Virus record (IMG/VR): IMGVR_UViG_3300020371_000026
Coordinates: 1-36,916 of that record
Strand: one strand, 5' to 3'
Length of the DNA: 36,916 bases
Source of the DNA: a virus
Part shown: positions 29,801 through 32,702 of the stretch, piece after piece
Layout: every line of letters begins with the position of its first letter
How positions within the stretch are numbered: the first letter of the stretch is position 1
The notes under the pieces: model-generated
The model's database searches: none
Seen by the model: the letters and a program-made list of their open reading frames with translations, nothing else
Told to the model about the DNA's origin: nothing
Made by a program: the position numbers and the translations under genes

Positions 29801-29845
29801 TGGTGTTTGAGATAATAAAGACTGGGAGACCTTATTAATGTTCAT
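8801..29845 (-). CDS. 7: Giant gp7-like baseplate wedge protein (7014 aa)
   Basis: A single uninterrupted frame of 7014 codons between gp6 and the fibre-like gene, the place of gene 7 in T4. Three scattered segments resemble the C-terminal part of T4 gp7: the N-terminal helix (SEYPIFAKFLEYYYKSQ, residues 20-36); residues about 650-720, with TIKDFYTSKGTTFSIAYLFK (T4: DFYSTKGIEASYKFLFKVLY); and WKDILIRNVHPAGFKVFG near 3490 (T4: DVIRFVHPVGFGF). Between and after them lie inserted modules: GSGY arrays (315-615, 1123-1340, 3012-3245), YHYH (1416-1546), a propeller-like stretch (1820-2220), LamG-like domains (2239-2430, 4176-4333, 5668-5817), a degenerate cupredoxin-like segment (2869-2950), Cys/HTFVSA repeats (4080-5053), helical repeats (4388-5530), a Reelin-like module (5858-5958) and NGVLQ-type modules near both ends. 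T4 gp7 has 1032 residues. The ribosome binding site is weak (AAAGTAG directly before the ATG). Assignment to gp7 rests on synteny plus short motifs recalled from memory. Confidence 0.85.
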   Translation of the reverse strand: MNINKVSQSLLSQTPEFVQSEYPIFAKFLEYYYKSQEKTGLGQNIVNNFLSYLDIDRLNVDILDGATKLIEPIDSTSTEIVVESVDQFLEKNGSILIGDEVIYYESLTRSPNIAFSPGISYEQVKLKWTTLASIVDSFDGTTRSFPLISQESPIGPPSPQHLIVRLYGEVLVPVIDYTIQGTNIVFETAPRARQAEDDVSTTYITYLNGFIENPIVLVDNISSAFGEQKDTFSLTKTGVSYEPIADEYVIAIYDGVLLTPKVDYYVDKDKFIFQTAPIIGRQLTLYSIEAPIPSFGDGAVGYAKINDSGELTSISSAETGSGYRFEYPPKISINSDEGLGASASALVNGVKNITLIDGGSGYSDTNPPTVIIENPTRTDSQIASIKATVTNGSVTALTLENSGSGYTFTPRVTFKQPGGAKIATPQILNGSLVGPIEITDNGFGYTTPPVIYVDEPTGANGIKASLLAVLSPEGELASITIMNPGQGYENPPRIAVIDPVGAQVLQTFVDGTGRVTNIELLDGGVGYEEIPSVYVVDPRTSGGGTGATAAASVFNGRITDINITNFGSGYSADFPPNIVIQAPPQARASVEVGQNEVTGFNVNKPGSGYSKSAFIGCARGVSGITGYDSIGNAEFHNDTTPQSAENGAVVKCLDAAFIKRVLDKYTEQFLPDVPELDYKKIDVRTAIKTIKDFYTSKGTTFSIAYLFKLLYGESVNITYPKDQIIKPSSATWSIDTILRATLVSGDPANIKDSLLVQEADIADPNVQDASALVENYISIKTSETEIFELVLSEETISGRFTVPYKTRLAEPLNATDSIITVDSTIGWPERNGQFIIGGSEVVEYKEKSLNQFIECTRSVNSVVEDWDSATEVSSNFRVFLNKDTPQEVVMNIVGIVDAQQTTLTDTGSYYLPGDKLSVSKLGGTSTIPQLTTWLYNVKKLVEVASVTFGGVNNQSATVTCSAPHGLLVGDQVTVYGANPILYNGTFLVTSRDSQTVFQYQLPQPASVVPQGNILISVDLNKGKSITQAIQNAIGPYTTNVQNSFFNDNYVYIASTGIPNYEIGPFIGSALLPGNQRKLNRFNRNPLTISTKTDIVPGPIGTWVNGVSVWSYKSELKSTFGAVTNINILNPGKDYDAASPPVITISGGFGGGATADVVVDGSMYEIEVNESGSGYTSSPLVSIVGGGGSGASATAIITKGRVSRILVNEGGSGYTSQPSITIVGGGGTGATATAYVRGPIKEVNITNGGASYTKKPDVVLSSGKGAVAQAIVNDGRIISVAIISAGSGYTTAPEVTIQGDGFGAIAKATIDTDGENAGRVTGVEIINRGIGYQQGTTSIGLTSVGSDAQFEAEVFQWNYNLQETTALDSAKGAIFEGYNVQYGGEYAHLSNPQRLRYILGDSLFQNSLGQIKEQEEQLEHSPIIGWAFDGNPIYGPYGYSDPTNQSSSIKRMGSSYSLKSELVYNDVTNPYPVRTAGPSLNDEPAGNFVEDYEYVFGSGDLDQYNGRFCKTPEYSNGRYCYFVTIDATEDGNPVFPYILGPQYNSVVDKWNLVDQAVQQNIPEGVVRYRDPYENVDIDVERVPNASTNSLTTEGGDILLFEIEDENRDGFISQAETDDPDEMLEESPLQLFDYFPKVKFDSKVDIEVETISKFEDASVTGFTIENAGTNYQVNDRLVFDNTDTDGTGASARISKIKGEKVVSYNYETVEGTNFGVLQTQDPHNIVAGDQIFVDYTPVMDNTNKTFIVRQYKGIEEIVVTQNGSGYNTDIPPTITIDGDGVDGRVESVVDAVGAIKSFNILNSGSGYTQNPRVILSHPQVFKKSDYYNLILDNNDWANIIDIQVTENKEAYICGSTEDDIGNKVGFLAKISATGVLEWQKTLETLVPASGTYTEFQRIIVDGNDIWVLGINKPNITVLEAYNPDIILAKYVQNVNGLDATLDFQKAYAGISGSTRSDNVTAFKKLTDSRFVFGGFTDTNSGAPWDAFLAVIDTSGFFVAKRKLASDTSSEKVTDIQIVNGDIYFSLEISDSKTSNNINAGFGKVTPGISTLTVNWIKEISNTTYSFLNSSLSVDEFNEFYIPCTLRAKANHTTKDSFWVGKFDINGNTVWNNRYLAAPGETGISVDLLNRSAIDIFGDLNIGLNKTDSNGRKSLQAIKIKYNGDGVHNSTIHSEPNAQSSTTTKIEGFTMETIFTDVSGDTYFFGQSNWNRNELICKFDSDATDLTAHHTVEVVGASGGHEFADGTLKLYGYETGAQSTWSNSYLKVPAASLADTLNGDWTLQFFVYKEAANSQTLSQGVQTLVGIGGAQDATGGLWLGYDTGNTGKLQMVISNNSTQLDAAGSGLSSTLTTMYADNTWQVISLTKQGTLFKAFVNGIEVLTGNVTDTALGNKDLYIGNQVGWGTNPTDFVSGYQGQFYVDCLTLKNRMVTPTVPNDFTVLPTTGAFGFAFDWVDDAWFTAATTRYDYIPYDGIGLKMDRGLTVTVPSAKLTNTKISLRSNKFANPPSGTALTISNVGYGLGGDGFQSLDFNDVNSTMSQNTETVAITQDIWGSRTATVPSPGSQKVQATAVVKDRYFFKVTDTTKIDNVQRLTINQPFNFTVNSKLKLMNGSQFVNSGYIIDVDTTNRYVYLAINNNSWSNDLNTGHLATERFDEQTTFGIRGPVVNDVNEIEGYTFAGIVNTTPGTFDIDMSDFDAPPIVGGTNNLHEYSYFKPYSGNENDYTVRIDEASGGSPYIVGSVVNLNDATVTYNSDYNTINIQGLTGVLKITLITNLNKILQATAVTNSDLVYVISSRSHYLSDGEIIYVDGNPTPEVDGTVYDEYNGAFPVEQVISVKEFTYRINTTGTPAVTTPATTGADVDIFVKSPTLKMYYGHQYIFDLSHSSLVGGNLSFSKDSLNKLEYSFNSIERIGTPGVTGGSAQTPSVKLKVDKDIVTNISYYFDPSRTGADSPVIAGSYLDVVASPYEGTFTLTGTSGETITRGADTFRFPLVNEPEGAADVQNVNYSTSSEKAVGSIADVRIVNKGGFYTRLPVISGIQSNRKIERVQINEPGTEYAPGQYNNVPIQGDGEGGLVNITVEDTQDAEGTTIPGQITSAIVSSPGKGYTTATIDIAGINGILGPSLSGSGADLEVVIPPFGTGASVFTKGTEVGKIKKLKNNNFGYDYPHDYTLRPEITFPLNCQLTSTSILDSITVTNPGSGYSQAPAVIISGGGGSGATAESTISNGRLDQIIVKDPGAGYSSTPTVSLKSSFNYVVNLDLGLLQFAFPHGILNGAEVTLNVTDTGDGAEFPLSSGAIGRLNGNTTYYAIAGSAQSLDDDQLRLAITAANAELGDALTFVNAGTGRQQVLTESFGGAAEANVITSTFLEGELIYQGLSIETATATGYVSTNNGWQVGPRVLKIVDYDGEFVEGERITGIISKSSGLISDLKVAKGVLEIGSITKTTGQFIDDVGKPSEIIQKIQDSYFYQDFSYAVKSSVSVSEWKDILIRNVHPAGFKVFGELNLDDYATIPNKETSFELTKSVQLAQEAVVPNIQSFALVEPIYQEFNNTEVLFRQKRLTSSENILTSVVQRLDNISNLFDGVRIAFPLSVNGETVVAAANQLMIVMNGVVQTPEVAFKIEGDSIVFAEPPAPPASVKYAEITIEQIPQTDFTFTNQSGIFPNTGNVFVGTASQARMTVTSVTGNTVRGFMTEGTFQAGELITGNTTGFSGNLDTETAVVNDGLFLFNEQVTNFDGATAKVEQINLEAGTENALATLRFGIGTSTAQFEILGDIANFAVNDNIQISAEIMTITDVQAGTDDGVVVLDVIRGQLGTTAIAHLQSAPLYSTEITITNELILSKTAGTYQSTPGLFDIALNDIIIAAGSGVVARVTATSAYQDPATDQFISQVNISEGSSFFGLLFNRIQSVNYQNIVLDDIAASQISIVDFEDNETAFDSNFPANELVNNIVIDVVNVNGTFQEGEMIRNKKIEVNNPIGDFISDESAIVRKLTHTNTLGKGFFSPGQVIRNTNSKAEVVAYNQARKTVYLGRVGRSKSTGQDYHEFTFNAGAELNTYNKKFGLSALALSKGTSPHTFVSGVTEGITADNSALFTAATGTTYDPLTGVMVIEIGTHTLDTTNTILIAENALTFRCESDNNTNPYTYPRTTDPAYNNNLAITAFTDTTITVNVGAIPRDEFLSVPTSTEFGFGSGNFTIECWIKPNHVIAGSKTIFDFRSAASELAPYLYLDGANVKYFNNGSIVIAGTQNLVAGTWYHVALTRNGSSTRLFINGAQDGSTYSDGSNYGTTKPIRIGGDYAGSNCFAGYLDEFRVSTNSRYTAAFTAPTGVFQGDADTVLLIHFDGANGDTYTDDWSGTATWTRHDDFGNDAIRTTQRTYTAAPAGYVGKTHRYADAARLLENNKDLIASEAVHLMRQRYPELVIPGQRFSPTSGTYDPLTGLLTMGVTQNNLVNGGQFTPASATYDPATGVIQITKRGHGVTNGKRVNIKVGGLTFNCTQNSNATDHSYPRSTDPAAGRWLIVSNATTDTFEVNVGASGPSDQYAHTFVSALDNCITVEKDRIKINRDAFTFTCSSDNFQTEVTYPRLTDPATKDNALPIINSTTTSITVNVGTSPFIYYTPTNATYNPADGEFVMTIANHNINVGTKLRLANESFTFTCDQDNDGSNHSYPRSTAGDGQPDPAYNKTIEVTAVGTSTANITNAGYVASTGILTITSATHGLSTGNMVQIATDSLTFTCSDDGNTAQKTYPRISDPISGLWVPVTVVDANTFTIDVGQSPPASQYTHTFVSATANALIKQTGTVTVNVGASAADNQYAHTFVSAAPNAVITGGTYIHRFVSAVENSVVADQKVNCEDDVKDLTQALINDLRSGSNNHIWDASALYVDRESNPVGLNHVETEIDQTLWILDRHVEFCNDIINNELITISGDHGFTQFTDTTIYDSNNYGSLTQLTPSTATYDPATGDLVLTSAGHGLTTSSRISIDFESLTFTCTDDGNNLEVSYPRDTDPAYRRVLRVTAFDTNTFTVNVGASPTNQQYPHTFVSAATNAIDVLDYTSADCADVQTTIGNLMDIVKDTLSNANLASPVDHLATITKVTPVYEWLGAYVDSYLEVPVDLTDVTVAGDVMYANLINTSSQYRFQDAANLIRLNRKAIVDKTAFDMLERYPGLTQSMPRNEGGASTAGTLRCKTDLGLILDAIASDIEFGGNFNLVEGVKTYLGQNDVILHVRLQLLQSAYAHERLGFYAKQAITGDLTTDNTDSIIIGDWGITQDPGNCANVQTAIDSLIDLANSILAPSGDRYRDAADLLHFNKNFIADEATLITDADFTYLLGPTSYRAFQYPGGQTDGRNNCMDDIKDLLNSVIADLLTGGNSNTVEAIKLYLTPGRGITQVEDQILPTIYAFQKVRMLGKKAINNLLLDRGGGPTGDQYRAVYTFEIPYTDTTITDSSGDTTYDDNECADVIQAFDSLMDLVIDSLTPGGTKARSAGRMLLFNENYFATELEARVTGQWGAGAWTYDDFIAGLLDDTIHDMVTTDTSVASSARDIEITRSVVGDIVVQASDATYFDFNDRQSVDIAFSGTGGGSGGGFAIGTHLKWAGGSGAPANDYPGGAAVFTPTVYGAPAISTTTPGAGFPYSVDFPGQGGNTNADVVYFTDTTFQLSQNATTPAGDFTISFFVYFDRTDAQVAVNAHETLADIGGLEIRRDQNRIVILAPDASGIEQSPLEIATSQYGNGQWHHIAITNEASTNTTKLYLDGVLKDTEVSTSWPVVSGLNWYIGGDYTQPFQRPFNGKMTEFMVSDILRYTANFTVPTAAATADPDTTLLCLQASTFVGYGPDISGQPRYITTQAINTTNYDAIVFSVIRGNDNNGGEQPGEGQANEHLYLSYSTNNKSTWTSLGILVNQDDSSFDVLKQKRVGLPAAARGASVHFKIHQDNHSGVSYDDWGVTRFVLEADPVYANDEVFVVGETVTSSGGGKATILEYYNETNVLVVGPITGSTFADGETLTQGNNSGTIITNGVSASYDYYEEISNVQTLVNARTIESTVQNAVVFDNIFPDPETFTTSWTSADLTVTANTSGTNAPDATVTATSLVPTAQNGYHTINRDYNLTSYTTFDGTGTSFDSESDFFSTGSRLENQQFTFSCFLKANNYDKARFAIILDPGNSPKDVVFDVDLADGSFGSVFADTGATVDAYGVVPLGAGWYRCFLTITFSFGIGTLRNIVYVKNDAGALVYSGDGTSGLYIWGSKLVKGPLDPYTAVSGRTFYADNDFNIKNYILDSLEEFYRDALEQDLTDPSPLTTFIPYTNSTLAPLYTPSSWMNVVRRNFNILRQQLLNSSYVTTVENVSGVTVPTSTYGTRYVPVPISGELGQGDALYGLSSSAYAEMKQITNNEAKIVKVYQRWRINGEVTGDALQVGENITATGGKAGTIYATYSDENNIYFDVEITGAAFAILDVFTGAENGSTAEIGAIEDRIQVINKIGNFDQGVEFKAFTSGATADCEEIHVAEAAVLSNTGGKLTVDTASLTGNFEVTSVVYPETSSEFLEVSRFAGLDVQVGDRVASAGHTRLLISIVNNQNTFVQGNFVYRVISGVLRDQNNYGIITEVDLDNNYIYVSMVSGDINNGDFVGDYGVGDTPQGFATVSTKVTNVGAGAGLIQDIKTVGVRKRLYLTDVVGSFSSRDTIISGDGYRAAVIIREELRARVRRFFRGFDGVQTNFKLTTNNGDPYFPDPAGHMLIFVNGILQPPGATNAYTAFSDELAFTEAPEIGSSFTGFYVGKLRQLDDISFDFDSLRQSFNLKRDGTFYSLTLTEGVQSSVIRPENNIIVSLNGVLQEPGVGFEIVGSRIIFSEIPRFGSTFVAFSYVGSEQDVEAAEVVPPVEPGDFLRIEGETEDREVAVIESSNSLITFDYLGSVFGKGAQASAILTSGTIDKVSVTAGGSGYTSRPNVRVDSITGFDAQIKALVGVGGIVVSNPGSGYKNPEIEVETTVPDDWTPPNLADYGEEVIDPEIL
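12395..12850 (-). other. LamG-like domain C in the gp7-like protein
   Basis: Residues about 5668-5817: AGDFTISFFVYFDRTD, GLEIRRDQNRIVIL, YGNGQWHHIAITNEASTNTT then KLYLDGVLKDTEVS, WYIGGDYTQPFQRPFNGKMT then EFMVSDILRYTANFTVP. The order of elements matches domain B. A Reelin-like module (VIRGNDNNGGEQ ... YDDWGVTRF) follows at about 12275-11975. Confidence 0.7.
13260..16690 (-). repeat. Helical repeat series in the gp7-like gene
   Basis: Four copies of a two-part helical module. Part 1 has the pattern Y-R-x-A-A-x-L-L-x-x-N-K-x-x-I-A-x-E-A (RYADAARLLENNKDLIASEA, YRFQDAANLIRLNRKAIVDK, YRDAADLLHFNKNFIADEAT, KARSAGRMLLFNENYFATEL). Part 2 begins with Cys (CEDDVKDLTQALINDL, CKTDLGLILDAIASDI, CMDDIKDLLNSVIADL), and a related linker begins C-A-D/N-V-x-x-x-I/F-x-x-L-x-D (near 14670, 14020, 13470). 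In the first copy the two parts are separated by about 430 residues of Cys/HTFVSA repeats. Confidence 0.7.
14690..17620 (-). repeat. Cys/HTFVSA repeat series in the gp7-like gene
   Basis: Six partial or complete units of roughly 100-130 residues. A full unit reads YDPATGxLxxTxxxHGL, then SLTFTC-x-D-D-G-N, then YPR-x-x-D-P, then FTVNVGAS, then QYxHTFVSAxxNAI. The conserved Cys after TFT or TFR or TFN occurs near 17450, 16355, 16120, 15870, 15640 and 14870. HTFVSA-like endings occur near 17600, 16200, 15480, 15390, 15320 and 14720. The DNA word GCACCAACATT recurs near 14751, 15417, 16236 and 17325, so the copies are partly alike at base level. Units are interrupted by LamG domain B and by the first helical repeat. 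Confidence 0.75.
16845..17320 (-). other. LamG-like domain B in the gp7-like protein
   Basis: Residues about 4176-4333 are a textbook LamG/concanavalin-like module: FGSGNFTIECWIKP, YLYLDGANVKYFNNGS, AGTWYHVALTRNGSSTRLFI with NGAQDGS, IRIGGDYAGSNCFAGYLDEF and RVSTNSRYTAAFTAP. This is the clearest of the three copies in the protein. Confidence 0.75.
20120..20815 (-). repeat. GSGY beta-repeat array 3 in the gp7-like gene
   Basis: About six looser units (residues about 3012-3245), for example NKGGFYTRLPVISG, EPGTEYAPGQYNNVPIQGDG, SPGKGYTTATIDIAG, NPGSGYSQAPAVIISGGGGS and DPGAGYSSTPTVSL. It precedes the last gp7-like core segment near residue 3490. Confidence 0.75.
22555..23130 (-). other. LamG-like domain A in the gp7-like protein
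   Basis: Residues about 2239-2430 show the concanavalin-like pattern: NSYLKVPAASL, GDWTLQFFVYKE, a central strand with WLGYDTGNTGKLQMVI, DNTWQVISLTKQGTLFKAFV with NGIEVLTG, KDLYIGNQVG and GYQGQFYVDCLTLKN. Such domains bind sugars or proteins in other systems; a host-surface binding role here is inferred. Confidence 0.6.
23190..24385 (-). other. Beta-propeller-like stretch in the gp7-like protein
   Basis: Residues about 1820-2220 carry six to seven units with the blade pattern D/G-x-x-L-A-K-x-x-x-x-G-x-x-x-W-x-K: GFLAKISATGVLEWQKTL, DIILAKYVQNVNGLDATLDF, DAFLAVIDTSGFFVAKRKL, SFWVGKFDINGNTVWNNRYL and KSLQAIKIKYNGDGVH. This resembles bacterial seven-bladed propeller repeats (SBBP type). The unit count is by eye. 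Confidence 0.55.
25200..25610 (-). other. YHYH-type domain in the gp7-like protein
   Basis: Residues about 1416-1546 include HSPIIGWAFDGNPIYGPYGY, then FVEDYEYVFGSGDLDQYNGR, TPEYSNGRYCYFV and PVFPYILGPQYN. The same blocks occur in the 1544-aa protein downstream, where a second domain splits them. The family is common in cyanophage structural proteins and in some bacteria; its function is not known to me. Confidence 0.7.
25830..26480 (-). repeat. GSGY beta-repeat array 2 in the gp7-like gene
   Basis: Five to six tandem units (residues about 1123-1340), more regular than array 1: ESGSGYTSSPLVSIVGGGGS, EGGSGYTSQPSITIVGGGGT, NGGASYTKKPDVVLSSG, SAGSGYTTAPEVTIQGDG. Two units are close at DNA level as well, which points to recent duplication or gene conversion. 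A YHYH-type domain follows. Confidence 0.8.
28000..28900 (-). repeat. GSGY beta-repeat array 1 in the gp7-like gene
   Basis: About eight tandem units of 35-45 residues, each with a G-x-G-Y turn, two or three residues, then P-P/R-x-I/V, often followed by G-x-G-A-x-A-x-A. Examples are DGGSGYSDTNPPTVII, NSGSGYTFTPRVTF, NPGQGYENPPRIAV and NFGSGYSADFPPNIVI. The pattern suggests a beta-solenoid-like or stacked-hairpin shaft. The array sits between the N-terminal part and the gp7-like core segment at residues 650-720. Confidence 0.8.
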
Positions 29846-29865
29846 CTACTTTGACGGAAAAGAGT

Positions 29866-31878
29866 TTATGTGTTTAACGAACCACCATTTGTTACGGAAT
29901 TCACTGATACAACTGTAGGAGTTTGATCAAAGATCGTTGGTGTCAAACTATTTAGAGGGATTGATGAAGGTGGTGTAGTGCCAATTGGTTGAACCGAAAC
30001 TTCAGGAGAAATGATGTTCAGAACAGTTCCAGGTGTAGCAGACGGAATAGTACCAGAGTTTGCTGGAATAATCTGTACAGGAATCTGCAAATTGTTCGGA
30101 AGTGCGCCAGGATCGGATACTGAACCGACACCAGTGATACTATTACTAATAGCAACACCAGAAGAAGGAATATTAGATCCTGTTCCGATAATATTTACTG
30201 GTCCAAACAAGATATTACCATTATCATAGTTGACTGTACCAGCAGTCAGATTGGTATAAATGCGTCTAGTACCCGTGTTATAGAACATTCTGAGGTTTCC
30301 AAACCCATCATCATCAAATTGCTGGTCAACACCAGGTCTATCTGCGGTTCTGAAAGTTCCAGAGAGCAAAATAGGTTCTTTTGTTGCACCTGCAGACACA
30401 ACCATACTGGGTGCAGAGTTGTAAAGCGGAGCACCTGTTGTAATTAAGTAACTATTTGTCTGATTTGTTACGGGTTTGATGTATCTGAGGACAGTTGTCT
30501 GCAGGTTTACATCGGTAATACACTTACTGGCAAGAGAAATTGCCTTTTCAAACGCTTGTGCTCTAAATGTAGAGTTGAAATTGTTGATTGCGGTCTGGGT
30601 TGCCCACTCTCTAACTGCATTTTGCACTTCACTCTTAATAGTAGAGGTGTCAGAACCGCATCCAGTATCGTATTGTACGAAAATTTTGTTGTAAATGTAC
30701 AACTGTTCGGGGTCAACGATCACAGGATCGATAGATGCCATCGCATATTTGCGTAAATTAGCAGAAATTTGCTTTTTAGTCGCATCATTGAGCAATGAAC
30801 CCGTTCTGGTCTTCACTGCAATGTAAACTTTACCGTAAACGGGCGGATTTAACGAGTCTCCACCGTATGCAACCACCGCTTCGGCGTTATCATACACTTT
30901 TTTAGTCAAAACAGCGTAATCTTGTGCTGTAACTGCTCGATATTGTGCAGAATAGTACCTCGGAGCGTTATATTTGATCTCTTCTACTGTTTCTGCGTCA
31001 GATCCACCTAAAGATGCAGTAACGGTGGATACGGAAATTACATTAGCAGGATAGATGATAGCGGAACTATCAGTAATCTGACTAATCCACTTGAAAGTTT
31101 TAATGTCGTTAGACTCAGCTGCATCAGAAATAAGGTACTCGAAAGTGATAACTTCACCGTCTTTCAGTGCTCTACCAATACTATCATCACCAAAACGGAC
31201 CTCGAAGCGTTGATCTTCACCTTCATTTAAGAAATATACACGAGATGTAGAAGAAACATCAGTTACATTCTCTGCCAGGTTGTAAACATCACTGGTTGTA
31301 GACGCTTCGTTGGGTCTTACAGTAACTCTAAGAGTAGAAATATCAGCATCAGGTGTTGGAATTTGGTATACCTGAGTTACGAATGTATTAACAACATACG
31401 AGAAAGTGATCAAAGTTCCCTCTTTGATCATCAAATTCTCAAAATTTGCCATTCCAGTGGTCGGACTTACCTCTACAGTAGAGTCAGACAACAGATTCCA
31501 TACTTTATTACCACCACTTGCTACAGGACCTCTCCTGATCGTTGCTGTACTAGGATAAGAACCATTGGTGATAGAGGTTTGCAGAGAGACATTTACAGTC
31601 GCTGCAGAGGCAACCTTGGAATGAGGAACATAATTTAACAGTTTTGCAATGTTGACGATGTTGTCTCTTACCGTTGCAGACGGCAAAAACGCCTCATTCA
31701 TCGCCATATTGGCGTTAAATGCGGTGTAATAGGTGTTATAAGAGACTAGATCAATCAAATAAGAAAGAGTTGATCCTTCAAAGTCATAATCAGTAAATTC
31801 ATCCCTCGTTCTCAAATATGAAACGATAGATGCCTTAATATCTCTAAAATCTAGTGCTGTTAAATTATTGGGTTGCAT
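29866..31878 (-). CDS. 6: Baseplate wedge protein gp6
   Basis: 670 aa, against 660 in T4 gp6. The N-terminal block is diagnostic: FTDYDFEGSTLSYLIDLVSY, NTYYTAFNANMAMNEAFLPS, ATVRDNIVNIAKLLNYVPHS (T4: FTDYNFSGSNFSQLLDLLSY, NLAMNEMFLDSATKRS). A later block, YNAPRYYSAQYRAVTAQDYA, belongs to the gp6/J-like baseplate family shared with T6SS TssF-type proteins. gp6 dimers join neighbouring wedges into the ring of the baseplate. The C-terminal 80 residues are rich in Pro, Ser and Asn. The start overlaps the gp25 stop by one base (TAATG), so the two are probably co-translated. The gp7-like gene starts 21 bases after the stop. Confidence 0.95.
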   Translation of the reverse strand: MQPNNLTALDFRDIKASIVSYLRTRDEFTDYDFEGSTLSYLIDLVSYNTYYTAFNANMAMNEAFLPSATVRDNIVNIAKLLNYVPHSKVASAATVNVSLQTSITNGSYPSTATIRRGPVASGGNKVWNLLSDSTVEVSPTTGMANFENLMIKEGTLITFSYVVNTFVTQVYQIPTPDADISTLRVTVRPNEASTTSDVYNLAENVTDVSSTSRVYFLNEGEDQRFEVRFGDDSIGRALKDGEVITFEYLISDAAESNDIKTFKWISQITDSSAIIYPANVISVSTVTASLGGSDAETVEEIKYNAPRYYSAQYRAVTAQDYAVLTKKVYDNAEAVVAYGGDSLNPPVYGKVYIAVKTRTGSLLNDATKKQISANLRKYAMASIDPVIVDPEQLYIYNKIFVQYDTGCGSDTSTIKSEVQNAVREWATQTAINNFNSTFRAQAFEKAISLASKCITDVNLQTTVLRYIKPVTNQTNSYLITTGAPLYNSAPSMVVSAGATKEPILLSGTFRTADRPGVDQQFDDDGFGNLRMFYNTGTRRIYTNLTAGTVNYDNGNILFGPVNIIGTGSNIPSSGVAISNSITGVGSVSDPGALPNNLQIPVQIIPANSGTIPSATPGTVLNIISPEVSVQPIGTTPPSSIPLNSLTPTIFDQTPTVVSVNSVTNGGSLNT

Positions 31879-32297
31879 TAGCTTGGTCTCTCTAGGACAA
31901 ATGTAACAGATTCTACTAAGGGAGATCCAATAATAGTAAAGGTTAAACCAACATAATATGCATTTTCATTGAACATTGGTTCAACATTAATATCACGAAT
32001 GGTGATTCGTGTTTCGTATTGACCAATCGTGTTACCGATCTCCTGCTTAATTCTGTCAGCAGTCAGTTCATCAAGGGGATCAAACAAACTCTCCCAAATG
32101 GATGTACCAAAAGAGGTGTCGAATAACTTCTCACCCTTCTTAGTCATCATAATATTTTTGATTGCACCTTTAATGGCGTTCTCATTTTTTGTAACTGACA
32201 CATCATTAGTAAAAGCATTCCGAAGAAGACCCATACTGAGGTCAACGAATGACCTCGATATGTCGTCCTTAGATCCTTTTACCTCTTTAAACGCCAT
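31878..32297 (-). CDS. 25: Baseplate wedge protein gp25
   Basis: 139 aa, against 132 in T4. The fold family is the gp25/TssE lysozyme-like wedge protein, which connects the wedge to the hub and helps start sheath assembly. Visible blocks are NAIKGAIKNIMMTKKGEKLF, SFGTSIWESLFDPLDE and TIGQYETRITIRDINVEP. The usual EPR motif before the last strands appears here as ETR. The ATG is three bases past the upstream stop, without a clear Shine-Dalgarno, so translation probably depends on the preceding small gene. The gene leads the 25-6-7 block. Confidence 0.93.
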   Translation of the reverse strand: MAFKEVKGSKDDISRSFVDLSMGLLRNAFTNDVSVTKNENAIKGAIKNIMMTKKGEKLFDTSFGTSIWESLFDPLDELTADRIKQEIGNTIGQYETRITIRDINVEPMFNENAYYVGLTFTIIGSPLVESVTFVLERPS

Positions 32298-32299
32298 TT

Positions 32300-32449
32300 T
32301 CAGTTATTTGACTGTTTTTTCTGTTTTTTTACCGATTCTGACGCTTTTTTGAGATAATAATCGGATTTTGGGTCCGTAATTAGCACTACAGTCCCAAAAT
32401 CTTTGTTCATTAGGTCAGAATTGTGGTCAGGAATGTGATTTAATCCCAT
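32300..32449 (-). CDS. Small conserved-style hypothetical protein (49 aa)
   Basis: The ATG at 32449 has a strong Shine-Dalgarno, GGAGGT, five bases before it; an upstream ATG at 32497 in the same frame has none, so I start here. The product begins MGLNHIPDHNSDLMNKDFGT, continues VVLITDPKSDYYLKKASESV and ends with a Lys/Gln-rich tail. It has no membrane segment or known domain. It sits immediately before gp25, with two bases between stop and ATG, and is probably translated with it. Function unknown. Confidence 0.7.
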   Translation of the reverse strand: MGLNHIPDHNSDLMNKDFGTVVLITDPKSDYYLKKASESVKKQKKQSNN

Positions 32450-32506
32450 TTTGTACCTCCGATAATATGTTATCAGAACTTTTAATGGGGTTACCATCCC
32501 AGTATC

Positions 32507-32513
32507 TATTTAG
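32507..32513 (-). promoter_or_regulatory. Late promoter-like motif CTAAATA
   Basis: Minus-strand CTAAATA, a variant of the T4-like late motif, placed over the stop codon of the 48-aa gene and 58 bases before the ATG of the 49-aa gene. It is the nearest candidate promoter for the gp25-gp6-gp7 block. Confidence 0.45.
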
Positions 32514-32656
32514 CGCCCTTGACCACGATAACGCTTCTTTGCCTTATTACGACTGGTAGCAGAATACTTAGTATTCTTGGAACTACCTTGCCGTGTGGTT
32601 TTGGGGGCGCTCTCGATGAACACGCCGCCCGACAGACCAATCTTTGCTTTTGCCAT
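32510..32656 (-). CDS. Small basic hypothetical protein (48 aa)
   Basis: An ATG at 32656 preceded by AGGAGA opens a 48-codon frame. The product starts MAKAKIGLSGGVFIESAPKT and continues TRQGSSKNTKYSATSRNKAK, ending KKRYRGQGR. It has 12 Lys/Arg residues and only one acidic residue, so nucleic acid or acidic-protein contact is plausible, but this is inference. I recall proteins with the same VFIESAPK and RYRGQG elements next to structural genes in other T4-like cyanophages. There is no known domain. Confidence 0.75.
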   Translation of the reverse strand: MAKAKIGLSGGVFIESAPKTTRQGSSKNTKYSATSRNKAKKRYRGQGR

Positions 32657-32693
32657 AAAATAATTCTCCTAAATTGTGGATCGCGCCAGGGTT

Positions 32694-32702
32694 ATTATAT
32701 CA
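32694..32702 (-). promoter_or_regulatory. Possible extended -10 promoter
   Basis: Minus strand TGATATAAT gives a perfect TATAAT with a TG one base upstream, 38 bases before the ATG of the 48-aa gene. The TGA is also the stop codon of the preceding gene. No convincing -35 is visible, so it would have to work as an extended -10 element. Confidence 0.3.

Noticed and set aside
32300-32497. Longer 65-aa version of the 49-aa gene
   Set aside because: The internal ATG has a perfect GGAGGT at the right distance; the outer ATG has none.
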